Part shown: piece by piece, positions 24,818 to 33,173 of the stretch
Position numbering within the stretch: position 1 is the stretch's first letter
How the letters are laid out: each line of letters starts with the position of its first letter
Origin: Planctomycetota bacterium
GTDB lineage: Bacteria; Planctomycetota; UBA1135; GCA-002686595
NCBI GenBank assembly: GCA_026692705.1
Contig: JAPLOE010000144.1
Location: 1 to 51,245, forward strand
Reading direction: 5' to 3'
Length of the DNA stretch: 51,245 bases
Notes under the pieces: generated by a model
Seen by the model: the letters and a program-made list of their open reading frames with translations, nothing else
The model's database searches: none
What the model was told of the DNA's origin: nothing
Translations under genes and position numbers: made by a program

Positions 24818-26893
24818 ATGCCGTTCCCGAGCCTGCTCGCCCTCACGCTGCTCGCACAGCAACCTTTCACGACGCAGCTGATCCCGCTCGAGGGTCAGGT
24901 TCGCGGCGTGAAGCTCGTCGATCTCGACCGTGATGGCGAACTCGATGCGCTCGTCGAGAAGACGAACGCGCTCGCGTGGCTCGCAGGAGATGGTGCGGGC
25001 GGATTCGCGGCACCGCGGCTCGTCAGCGGAGGCGCAGGGTGGAAGCCGCTCACATTCGGCGAGCTCGACGGCGATGGCTGGCTCGATGCGCTCGCAATTC
25101 GAACGAACCCGGCGGAGCTCGTGTTCGTGCGCGGAGACGCGAACGGAGGTTTCCTCGCGCCTGTGAGCCTCGCGACGGGTGACTTCCTCGCGGTCGACGC
25201 GGTCGATCTCGACGGCGATGGCGAGCTCGACGTCGTCGCGTGGGAGCGAGTCACTCGGAGCCTGCGCACGTTCCGGCAGGTTGCGGGAGCTTGGATTCCG
25301 CTGGGCGGCGCGGTGCTGCCGAATGCGGACGTGCTCGCGCTCGCGGCAGACGATTTCGACCGCGACGGTGCCGCCGACGTCGCGCTCTCGTTCAGCCTCG
25401 CCGGTCCCCTCCCGCAGCCGCGCCTCGCGATCCTGCACGGGGACGGCAATGGCGGCTTCGGCCAGCGTTGGAGCCAACCATTCGAACTCGCTTTCGGTCT
25501 CGACAGCGCCGATCTCGACGGCGACGGAGCGCCGGAGCTCGTCGCGACGACTGCGGCGAAGGTCCACGCCCTGCGGCATCAGGGCCAGCGCCACTACTCC
25601 GTCTCGGCCCTCGCGAGCGTGTTCCAATCGAAGAGCGAGCTCGGCGACGCGGATTCGGACGGCGACATCGACCTGCTCGTGGCGACGCCCGAAGGTGCGC
25701 GCCTGCATCGGAACGACGGCCTCGGCCGGTTTTCGCAGTTCGTGAACCTGTTCACGCATCCCAGCGCCGGTGGTTTCGATCTCGCGGATCTCGATGGCGA
25801 CGGCGCAGCGGAAATCGTCGGCCCTGCGGGGCAAGGATGGATCGCGCGGACGTCCTCGAACGGTCAAGGTGGCTGGGACGACCTGCATGTCGGTCGCTCG
25901 ATCGCGTCGCGGCCGATCGCGGCGGGAGATTTCGACGGCGACGGAATCGAGGACCTGCTGCTCGACATGGGCAGCAAGCTCGAGTTCGCGCGCGGCAACG
26001 GGCAGGGAGAGCTCGTGCCCGCGCTGCAGATCCCGCTTTCCGCGAGCAACGGCTCGTACGCCGCCGACCTGCGCGATCTCGACGCGGACGGCGATCTCGA
26101 CGTTTTGCTGCGGCAGTGGACCGGGAGCTACGAGTTCCTCGCCAACGACGGTGCGGGCCAGTTCGCGGCTCCCGCCGCACTCCCGATGCCGACCGGACTC
26201 GAGCTCGACTGGGCCGACTTCGATGGCGACGGCGTCGACGATGCGCTCTCGCACTCCGGGGCGAGCCTCACGCTCTACCGCGGGCTTCCGGGGGGCGGAT
26301 TCGCTCCGCCGATCGCCACGCCCCACCCGAACGTGCTCGTGTTCCGCGCGCTCGCGGACATCGATGGAGACGGGGCTTGCGAAGCCGTACTGGTCCGGCC
26401 GGGCGTGCGGCTCGAGATCTGGAGCTGCGGCGCCAACGGCACTTTCGTGCTGCGCTCGAGTGCGGCCGTCGCCGGCTCGCCCGAGCACGTCGCAGCTGGC
26501 GACTTCGACGGCGACGGATTCGGCGACGTCGCGTGGGTCGAGCGCGCTGCGCGGCTCGTGCGTTGCGCCCGCGGGAGCGCTGCGGGAACGCTCGCGGCCC
26601 CTGTCGACTCGGCGTTGCACATGGAACCCGACGCGGGCGCCACGCCGCTGGTGCGCGACCTCGACGGAGATGGCCTGCCCGACCTCGTGCTCCGCACGAC
26701 GCCCGCCACGGCGCAGCTGCGTCCCGAGGTGCGCCTGTCCCTCGGCGGTGGCCGCTTCAGCCGGCCGGCCAAGTTCGCGACGGGAGCCACGTCGGGGTCG
26801 CTCGTGCTGCTGGACGTCAACGGCGACGGCCGGCGCGACTTGGTGGCCGACAACCTGTACGTCTCGCGCCCGCTCGTGCTCCTGCAGCGCTGA
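24818..26893 (+). CDS. FG-GAP/VCBS repeat protein (beta-propeller)
   Basis: 691-aa product made almost entirely of FG-GAP-type repeats. At least ten loops of the form DxDxDG are visible (DLDRDGELD, ELDGDGWLD, DLDGDGELD, DFDRDGAAD, DADSDGDID, DFDGDGIED, DLDADGDLD, DFDGDGVDD, DIDGDGACE, DVNGDGRRD), each likely to bind calcium, as in integrin alpha chains. A short hydrophobic N-terminus (MPFPSLLALTLLAQQ) may be a weak signal peptide. It is probably an extracellular beta-propeller binding protein with an unknown ligand. The preceding fragment (24553) is a partial copy of its end. Confidence 0.85.
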   Translation: MPFPSLLALTLLAQQPFTTQLIPLEGQVRGVKLVDLDRDGELDALVEKTNALAWLAGDGAGGFAAPRLVSGGAGWKPLTFGELDGDGWLDALAIRTNPAELVFVRGDANGGFLAPVSLATGDFLAVDAVDLDGDGELDVVAWERVTRSLRTFRQVAGAWIPLGGAVLPNADVLALAADDFDRDGAADVALSFSLAGPLPQPRLAILHGDGNGGFGQRWSQPFELAFGLDSADLDGDGAPELVATTAAKVHALRHQGQRHYSVSALASVFQSKSELGDADSDGDIDLLVATPEGARLHRNDGLGRFSQFVNLFTHPSAGGFDLADLDGDGAAEIVGPAGQGWIARTSSNGQGGWDDLHVGRSIASRPIAAGDFDGDGIEDLLLDMGSKLEFARGNGQGELVPALQIPLSASNGSYAADLRDLDADGDLDVLLRQWTGSYEFLANDGAGQFAAPAALPMPTGLELDWADFDGDGVDDALSHSGASLTLYRGLPGGGFAPPIATPHPNVLVFRALADIDGDGACEAVLVRPGVRLEIWSCGANGTFVLRSSAAVAGSPEHVAAGDFDGDGFGDVAWVERAARLVRCARGSAAGTLAAPVDSALHMEPDAGATPLVRDLDGDGLPDLVLRTTPATAQLRPEVRLSLGGGRFSRPAKFATGATSGSLVLLDVNGDGRRDLVADNLYVSRPLVLLQR

Positions 26894-26959
26894 GGCCGCG
26901 CCAGAGGGCCTCCGCGGGGCCCCGCGTGGCGCCCGATGGCCGCCCGGAGAGAGGCTCCG

Positions 26960-26965
26960 TATACT
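26960..26965 (+). promoter_or_regulatory. -10 box TATACT before lepA
   Basis: TATACT ends 28 nt before TTG 26994 and is followed by a C-rich tract. Confidence 0.5.
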
Positions 26966-26993
26966 CCTCGCCCCTCGCTAGCGAGAGAGCCCC

Positions 26994-28808
26994 TTGGAAA
27001 ACCGCCTCGTCCGCAACTTCGCGATCATCGCGCACATCGACCACGGCAAGTCGACGCTCGCCGACCGCATGCTCGAGATCTCGGGCGCCGTCGACAAGCG
27101 CGACATGAAGGCGCAGCTGCTCGACTCGATGGACCTGGAGCGCGAGCGTGGCATCACGATCAAGGCGAGCGCGGTCACGATCCACCACACGTACAAGGGC
27201 GAGCGGTACGAGCTCAACCTGATCGACACGCCGGGGCACGTCGACTTCAACTACGAAGTGCAGAAGGCGCTGCAGGCCTGCGAGGGAGCGCTGCTGCTCG
27301 TCGACGCGAGCCAGGGCGTCGAGGCGCAGACGGTGGCGAACGCGTACCTGGCGGTCGAGGGCAACCTCGAGATCCTGCCGGTGATCAACAAGATCGACCT
27401 GCCGCACGCGCGGCCCGAGGTCGTCAAGGAAGAGATCGAGAACTCGATCGGCATCGACGCGACGGACGCGCTCGGCGTCAGCGCGAAGTCGGGCCTGGGC
27501 GTGCGCGAGCTGCTCGACGAGATCGTCGTCAAGATCCCGGCGCCCAAGGGCCACCCCGGCGACCCGCTGCGCGCGCTGATCTTCGACGCGCAGTACGACG
27601 AGTACCGCGGGATCATCGTGTACCTGCGTGTGGTCGACGGCTCGATCCGCGAGCGCCAGATGATCCACATGCTGGGCACCGACAAGATCTACGAGGCGAT
27701 CGAGATCGGGCGCTTCACGCCGAAGATGCTGCGCTGCGGCGAGCTCAGGCCGGGCGAGGTCGGCTACTTCATCTCGAACATCAAGAACCTCGGCGACGTG
27801 CGCATCGGCGACACGATGACGATCCACAAGGGGCCGAAGGTGGAGATGCTCCCCGGCTACCGCCCGCCGATGCACATGGTGTACGCGGACTTCTTCCCGA
27901 CGAACACCGGCGACTTCGAGAGCCTGCGCGAGGGCCTGACGACGCTCTCGCTCTCCGACTCGTCCTTCGACTTCGAGGCCGTCACCAGCGAGGCGCTTGG
28001 CTTCGGCTTCCGCTGCGGCTTCCTCGGCCTGCTCCACATGGAGATCGTGCAGGAGCGCCTCGAGCGCGAGCACGACCTCGACATGATCCAGACGGCGCCG
28101 ACGGTCACGTACCAGATCGTGCTCGCCGACGGCACGAAGAAGCTGATCCAGTCGCCCGGCCAGCTTCCGACGCCCGACAAGTACGAGGAGATCCTCGAGC
28201 CCTACGCGCGCGTCTCGATCATGACGCCGAGCGAATTCATCGGGAACGTGATGAAGATCGCCGCCGACCACCGCGGCGATTTCGTGCGCCAGGACCACCT
28301 GTCGCCGACGCGCGTGCAGCTCGTGTACGACCTGCCGCTGGGCGAGATCATCTACGACTTCTTCGACAAGCTGAAGAGCTCGACGCGCGGCTACGGCACC
28401 CTCAACTACGAGATCTCCGGCTACAAGAAGTCGGACCTCTCGAAGCTGCGCATCCTCGTCAACGGCAAGGAAGTCGACGCGCTCACCTGCATCGTCCACA
28501 AGGACCAGGCCGAGTACCGCGGCCGCGCGATCATCAAGCGCATGCGCAAGGAGATCCCGCGGCATCTCTTCGAGATCGCCCTGCAGGCCGCCATCGACAG
28601 CCGCATCATCGCGCGCGAGTCGATCTCGGCCCTGCGCAAGGACGTCACCGCCAAGTGCTACGGCGGCGACGTCAGCCGCAAGCGCAAGCTGCTCGAGAAG
28701 CAGAAGGAAGGCAAGCGCCGCATGCGCCAGATCGGCAACGTCGACATCCCGCAGAAGGCCTTCCTCGCCGTCCTCGGCGGCGGCGACGACAGCGAGTCGA
28801 GCGACTAG
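26994..28808 (+). CDS. lepA: Elongation factor 4 (LepA GTPase)
   Basis: 604-aa ribosome-associated GTPase that back-translocates or remodels stalled ribosomes. G-domain motifs: AHIDHGKSTLADRML (G1), GITIKAS (G2), DTPGHVDF (G3), NKIDLP (G4) and SAKSGLGV (G5). EF-G-like domains II, III and V follow, then the LepA-specific C-terminal domain (VDALTCIVHKDQAEYRGR to KRRMRQIGNVDIPQKAF). The start is TTG at 26994 and gives the conserved MENRLVRNF beginning. No ATG is available. The length is normal. Confidence 0.97.
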   Translation: MENRLVRNFAIIAHIDHGKSTLADRMLEISGAVDKRDMKAQLLDSMDLERERGITIKASAVTIHHTYKGERYELNLIDTPGHVDFNYEVQKALQACEGALLLVDASQGVEAQTVANAYLAVEGNLEILPVINKIDLPHARPEVVKEEIENSIGIDATDALGVSAKSGLGVRELLDEIVVKIPAPKGHPGDPLRALIFDAQYDEYRGIIVYLRVVDGSIRERQMIHMLGTDKIYEAIEIGRFTPKMLRCGELRPGEVGYFISNIKNLGDVRIGDTMTIHKGPKVEMLPGYRPPMHMVYADFFPTNTGDFESLREGLTTLSLSDSSFDFEAVTSEALGFGFRCGFLGLLHMEIVQERLEREHDLDMIQTAPTVTYQIVLADGTKKLIQSPGQLPTPDKYEEILEPYARVSIMTPSEFIGNVMKIAADHRGDFVRQDHLSPTRVQLVYDLPLGEIIYDFFDKLKSSTRGYGTLNYEISGYKKSDLSKLRILVNGKEVDALTCIVHKDQAEYRGRAIIKRMRKEIPRHLFEIALQAAIDSRIIARESISALRKDVTAKCYGGDVSRKRKLLEKQKEGKRRMRQIGNVDIPQKAFLAVLGGGDDSESSD

Positions 28809-28887
28809 CGGAGCCTTGCTGTGAGCGGAAGGACGCCGCATGCGCCGCGCATCTGCGGTCGCGGGGGCTTCCGGTGAAACGCGCGGC
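28809..28887. terminator. Possible bidirectional terminator between lepA and the DUF3943 gene
   Basis: The 79-bp gap between these convergent genes contains nested complementary segments (CCGC-ATGC ... GCAT-CT-GCGG, about 28837-28859). There is no T-run. Confidence 0.25.
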
Positions 28888-30564
28888 TCAGTGCCAGTTC
28901 ACGGCGCCGAAGTGCGTGTCGCTCAAGATGGTGTAGAAGACGCTGAGAGCCCCGAGCGACTGGTGCGCGTCGGGAATGTCCGCGAACTCCGCGTCACGCG
29001 TCGAGGCGACGTACTGGATGCCCAGCGCGTGCAGGCCCCACACTCGCACGGTGAGCGCCAGCTTGCCGCGCAGGACCGATTCGGTGTCGCCGCTGTTCGA
29101 GCTGTCGAGCACCCCGATGAAGTAGTTCCTGCCGGTCATGTCGAGCACGGCGATGTCGCTCCACAGGACTCGCAGCGCGCCCAGTCCTTGCGGGCTGAAC
29201 CCGTAGTGGTAGTTGCGGTCCTCCTGCGCGTCCGCGATCGCTCCTGACGCCGTCCAGCCGAGGCCGGCGAGCAGCGTGCCCTGCAGTGCGAGCCCGTCGG
29301 TCGCCCACCACTGCCCGGTCGTGCCGAGCGAGACGGACGTCGACGACACGCTGAAGAGCTCGGGCGAGATGTAGTCGAATCCACCGTAGAGGCCCCACAC
29401 GCCGCGATACTCCTGGCCGACCGAGTACTTCGACCCGAGGAGCAGTCCGCGCACCATCACGTCCTCGGGCAGCGCGTCCGCGTCGGAGACGAGCGTGGCC
29501 TCGAAGTGGAAGTAGTCGAACGGGCGCGTGTAGTCGTAGGCGGGCTCGCCGGGAAGGCCGTAGTGCATCACGAAGTCGAGCTCGGCGGCATCGCTGGGAC
29601 CCGCGGCGTCGTTCGAGAGGCTCTCGCTGCGGCGCGCGCCGATCCCGACGCGCGTGTACGTCGCGGGATCGTGACTCGCGAACACACCGTCGAAACGCTC
29701 GCCGTAGGCGAGCCGGTTGAAGCCGAGCGCCGGAGAGATCATCGCCGCGCCCGTGCTCCGCCAGGCACTCGGCCGTTCTCCGCCGCGCTCGAGCAGGTAG
29801 CTCGACATGCGGAAGAGCGCCTCGCCGAGGAAGCTCCCCCCGAACGTGGTGGTGATCTGGTCGTTGAGCGACGGCGGGACGGTCTCGCCGGCGATCTCCC
29901 AGACCGCACTGCCGGCGAAGTCGTAACCCAGCGCGGTCCAGTAGCCGTGGCCGGCCGAGCGCGCGAAGCCGTGGTAGATGGAACCCTGGTAGGGATGCAG
30001 GAACTGGTTGGTCGCGAACGGGTCCTCGTCGATGACCCAGCCGCTCTGCAGGTTCGACTCGATCGACGAGAGGTCGCTGCCGTAGTCGTCGTCGGACGAG
30101 AAATTCCGGTCGAACAGGTTGAGCAGCAACTCGAACCCGAGAATGTCGAGCCCCGGGATCAGGTAGTCCTGCGCCTCGCCCTCGCCCCAAGCCTGCGCAG
30201 GTGGCGACGGCGCCGGGATTTCGGTTCGCAACGACCCCTCGCCCGGCGGGACGGGCTCAATCCGCAGCGCCGAGGCGACGGGCGACGACTCGCGCGAATC
30301 CGCCCTCGCGGCGACGGCACTCGATCCACCCGTGGATCGTGGCGAGCTTCGTGTTTCCACGACATTCGACAGCGCTTCGCGTTGCGCGCCGGAGCTCCCG
30401 TCCTGCATTTCCGCGGGAAGGTCCAGCGCTGCCATCGAGATGCCCTCGCGGTGCGACGCGCACCCCGCGGTGACGCAGCCAACGAGCAGGAAACCCGCAG
30501 TCGGGTGCCGAGCGGGCCGAGACAGCGCAGGACGAAGGCGCGAAGCACTCAAGGTTCCGAACAT
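28888..30564 (-). CDS. DUF3943-type outer-envelope lipoprotein
   Basis: 558-aa product from ATG 30564, with Shine-Dalgarno GAGGAG 4-5 nt upstream. The N-terminus has a hydrophobic signal ending in CVTAGC, a lipobox. A Ser/Pro-rich linker of about 100 residues follows, and then a region with FLHPYQGSIYHGFARSAG, which fits the DUF3943 pattern (HPY-G--Y--ARS-G). The last 200 residues are rich in alternating aromatic strands (DYTRPFDYFHFEA, YRGVWGLYGGFDYISP), suggesting a beta-barrel or beta-sheet domain in the outer envelope. The function of DUF3943 is not known. The much longer open frame running upstream on this strand is antisense to the gene at 30814. Confidence 0.72.
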   Translation of the reverse strand: MFGTLSASRLRPALSRPARHPTAGFLLVGCVTAGCASHREGISMAALDLPAEMQDGSSGAQREALSNVVETRSSPRSTGGSSAVAARADSRESSPVASALRIEPVPPGEGSLRTEIPAPSPPAQAWGEGEAQDYLIPGLDILGFELLLNLFDRNFSSDDDYGSDLSSIESNLQSGWVIDEDPFATNQFLHPYQGSIYHGFARSAGHGYWTALGYDFAGSAVWEIAGETVPPSLNDQITTTFGGSFLGEALFRMSSYLLERGGERPSAWRSTGAAMISPALGFNRLAYGERFDGVFASHDPATYTRVGIGARRSESLSNDAAGPSDAAELDFVMHYGLPGEPAYDYTRPFDYFHFEATLVSDADALPEDVMVRGLLLGSKYSVGQEYRGVWGLYGGFDYISPELFSVSSTSVSLGTTGQWWATDGLALQGTLLAGLGWTASGAIADAQEDRNYHYGFSPQGLGALRVLWSDIAVLDMTGRNYFIGVLDSSNSGDTESVLRGKLALTVRVWGLHALGIQYVASTRDAEFADIPDAHQSLGALSVFYTILSDTHFGAVNWH

Positions 30565-30813
30565 GCTCCTCACAGCCTCGCGCAAACCGGAACACCCCGA
30601 CGCCGACGGATACAGGTACTCGGAGCGGGAGTTCCGGGTACCGCGCTGCGCCCGACGGAGTGGGAGACCACGAAGGAACTTCGCAACGCAACGGCGCAAG
30701 GGCCGGCTCGCGCGTTTCGCCACGACGTGCCGGGTTCCCAACTGCGGAGAAACCGGTAGCCTCGTGAAGCGGGTGCGGCTTGCGTGCGCCTGCCACGCAC
30801 CTCGACGTCCTCC

Positions 30814-32436
30814 ATGACTCCCCATTGGCCTAGCGCTGCGCTCGCGGCCGCGATCGCGCTGGCGGCGCCGCGAGCGGCGGCGCAGTGCGTCTCGAACGGC
30901 CCGGGTGGTTTCGTGCCGGCGCCGGGGGCGCAGGACGGGTCGTGGCCGAACGTCCTGCCGACGGGGAGCCTGCTCTCGACGCAACCGGTGACGGTGCCGG
31001 CGGGCGCGAGCGCGATCCACTCGGTGAAGTTCGCGCTGAAGCACACGTTCGCGGGCGACGTGCAGCTCGTGCTGATCTCGCCTTCGGGCACGGCCTACAA
31101 CCTGCTGCAGACCAACGACGGCGTCGCGGGTGGCGGTTGCGCGAGCGACTTCTTCGGCGTGTACGAGCTCGTCGACCCGGCCGCGGGCCTGCAGTGCCTG
31201 CCGGTGACGCCGCTGCCGTGCGGAGCGCCGCAGATCGCGCCGGGCACCTACCTGCAGCACTTCGGCGCGTGGCCGAACGGCGCCGCGGGAATCGTGAACA
31301 TGCCGCTCGAGCGCATCCCGCTCGCCAGCGGCAACTGGACGCTCGCGCTCCACGACTGGTTCGTCGGCTCCGACAACGGAGCACTGCTTGGGTGGGAGCT
31401 GTGCTTCGGCCCGCCGACGCCGGCGCCGCCGACGAGCGCGAATCCGCAGCAATGCACGCTGCCTGCGAGCGGTGGCGCGTTCCCCGCGGGCGGCACGAGC
31501 GGCACCTGGCCGGCGAGCCTGCCCTCGACGCCGCTCGTGGCGCCGCTCGCGATCCAGATCCCCGCCAGCGCCTCGCGCATCGAGGCCGTGCGCATCACCG
31601 GGCTGCAGCACTCGTGGCTCGGCGACGTGCAGCTCGTGCTCGAATCCCCCACCGGCGCGCGCTTCAACCTGCTCCAGACCAACGACGGCCAGATCGGCGG
31701 CGGCTGCCCGGCGGATCTCGCCGGCGACTACGTGCTCGTCGACGCCCTCGCGGGTCAGGATCCCTGCGGCAATCCGCTGTTCTGGCCGCCGTGTCCGGGT
31801 GCGCTGCTCGCGCCGGGAATGTACGCGCAGTCCTGGGGAGCGTGGCCCGCGGGCACCGGCGGCATCCAGAACGTTCCGCTGCACCAGATCCCGCTCGCGA
31901 GCGGAGTGTGGAAGCTCCTCGCCTACGACTGGTTCGTGCCGGCCGATTCCGGCACGTTCCTGAACTGGTCGATGTGCTTCGACGTCGCCGGCTCGCCGGC
32001 GAACTTCTGCACGCCGCAAGCGCCGGGCACCTCGAGCGGCTGCCTGCCGCAAATTGCCGCGAGCGCGTACCCGAGTCTCTCTGGCGCGAGCGCTTGCGTG
32101 GTGACCGTGAGCGACGTCGAGGGCGCGAAGACCGGGCTCATCTTCTACGGCGTCACCGGACAGCTCGCGACGCCGTGGTGCGCGACGTCGAGCAACTTCC
32201 TGTGCATCAAGGCGCCGATCCAGCGCACGGAGACGTCATCGACAGGTGGCACCGCAGGCGCCTGCGACGGCCAGATCGTGCTCGACTGGGACCTGTGGCA
32301 GGCGACGCACGCGGGCTCGCTCGGCCAGCCGTGGACGGCTGGAGCGCACGCGTGGCTGCAGGGCTGGTTCCGCGATCCGCCCGCCTGCAAGACGACTTCG
32401 ATCTCCGAGGGCGTCGAGCTCGTCTGGCAGCCGTGA
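30814..32436 (+). CDS. Secreted protein with two P-domains and shared C-terminal domain
   Basis: 540-aa product. Signal peptide at about residues 1-23 (ALAAAIALAAPRAAA). Two tandem copies of about 180 residues resemble the proprotein-convertase P domain (jelly roll): FAGDVQLVLISPSG and WLGDVQLVLESPTG, each followed by LLQTNDG and GGGC, and each ending in LHDWFVG or YDWFVP with W-LCF or W-MCF. No protease domain is present. The last 140 residues (FCTPQAPGTSSGCLPQIA onward) are the same domain as in the matrixin gene at 8500. It is probably an extracellular or surface protein; the P-domains may bind partners or calcium. Confidence 0.8.
   Translation: MTPHWPSAALAAAIALAAPRAAAQCVSNGPGGFVPAPGAQDGSWPNVLPTGSLLSTQPVTVPAGASAIHSVKFALKHTFAGDVQLVLISPSGTAYNLLQTNDGVAGGGCASDFFGVYELVDPAAGLQCLPVTPLPCGAPQIAPGTYLQHFGAWPNGAAGIVNMPLERIPLASGNWTLALHDWFVGSDNGALLGWELCFGPPTPAPPTSANPQQCTLPASGGAFPAGGTSGTWPASLPSTPLVAPLAIQIPASASRIEAVRITGLQHSWLGDVQLVLESPTGARFNLLQTNDGQIGGGCPADLAGDYVLVDALAGQDPCGNPLFWPPCPGALLAPGMYAQSWGAWPAGTGGIQNVPLHQIPLASGVWKLLAYDWFVPADSGTFLNWSMCFDVAGSPANFCTPQAPGTSSGCLPQIAASAYPSLSGASACVVTVSDVEGAKTGLIFYGVTGQLATPWCATSSNFLCIKAPIQRTETSSTGGTAGACDGQIVLDWDLWQATHAGSLGQPWTAGAHAWLQGWFRDPPACKTTSISEGVELVWQP
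32005..32433 (+). other. Shared C-terminal domain, copy B
   Basis: Second copy of the domain described at 9490-9912, with the same ordered landmarks (SSGC-PQ, EG, FYG, PW, LC, AP-QRT, STGG, CDG, LDW, LGQPWTAG, W-RDP). Roughly a third or more of positions are identical by eye. Confidence 0.75.
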
Positions 32437-32454
32437 GGCGCGCGACGGCGCGGG

Positions 32455-33027
32455 TCATTGCGAGGCGCCGGGTTTCCAGAGCACGTCGAGCTTGCCGTTG
32501 TCGTTGGCGGCTCGCGCGAAGACGAACAGCAGGTCCGAGAGTCGATTCAGGTAGCGGATCACTTCCGGGTTGACGCGCCCGTCCTCCTCGGGGAACGACG
32601 CGAGCGCGGTGACGTTGCGCTCGGCTCGGCGGCAGACGGTGCGCGCGACATGCAGCCATGCTGCGGCGGGATGGCCACCGGGCAGCACGAAGGACGCGAG
32701 CGGCGCGAGCGGCGCGTTGGCAGCGTCGAGGTCGCGCTCGAGCCGGAAAGTGTAGATCGCTTTGATGCGCAGCTTGTCGCCCGCGGCACCGGGCACGCAC
32801 AGGTCGGCGCCGACGTCGAACAGCTCGTTCTGGATGCGTCGCAAGACGACCGCGAGCGGCTCCGGCACGTTGCCCTGCACGAGCGCGAGCCCGAGCAGGC
32901 TCGAGAGCTCGTCGACCGTGCCATAGGACTCGATCCGCAGGTGGTGCTTGGGCAGGCGCGTTCCGTCACCGAGCGACGTCGTGCCGTCGTCGCCGGTCTT
33001 GGTATAGATGCGGTTGAGGCGGACCAT
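32455..33027 (-). CDS. ATP:cob(I)alamin adenosyltransferase (PduO type)
   Basis: 190-aa enzyme that makes adenosylcobalamin. It has the N-terminal ATP-binding motif YTKTGDDGTTSLGDG, SYGTVDELSSLLGLA, QNELFDVGADL, and the conserved C-terminal CRRAERNV and YLNRLSDLLFVFAR. The length and motif order match the PduO/MMAB family. ATG 33027 is the start. A CATGAT box lies 6 nt upstream. It faces the P-domain gene tail to tail with an 18-bp gap. Its presence implies B12-dependent enzymes elsewhere in the genome. Confidence 0.94.
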   Translation of the reverse strand: MVRLNRIYTKTGDDGTTSLGDGTRLPKHHLRIESYGTVDELSSLLGLALVQGNVPEPLAVVLRRIQNELFDVGADLCVPGAAGDKLRIKAIYTFRLERDLDAANAPLAPLASFVLPGGHPAAAWLHVARTVCRRAERNVTALASFPEEDGRVNPEVIRYLNRLSDLLFVFARAANDNGKLDVLWKPGASQ

Positions 33028-33160
33028 GGGGAGATCATGGTTCGGCCGGAAATGCCGGGCCAGACCAATTTTTTTGGGTGCCGGCGCGACCTGGCGCGCG
33101 TCGAAGGTTCGACGTGGGCAAGTTGAGGCCGTCGGCCCCGAAAATCCTGCCCGCCACAGG

Positions 33161-33166
33161 TATTCT
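33161..33166 (+). promoter_or_regulatory. -10 box TATTCT before the M1 peptidase gene
   Basis: TATTCT ends 7 nt before ATG 33174 with no Shine-Dalgarno between. It supports this start over an upstream in-frame start at 33078. Confidence 0.5.
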
Positions 33167-33173
33167 CGCGCCG

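Noticed and set aside
28888-32052. DUF3943 gene read as one 1054-codon frame
   Set aside because: The part upstream of 30564 is antisense to the P-domain gene and is Arg-rich. The lipoprotein signal, Shine-Dalgarno and DUF3943 part all fit the ATG at 30564.
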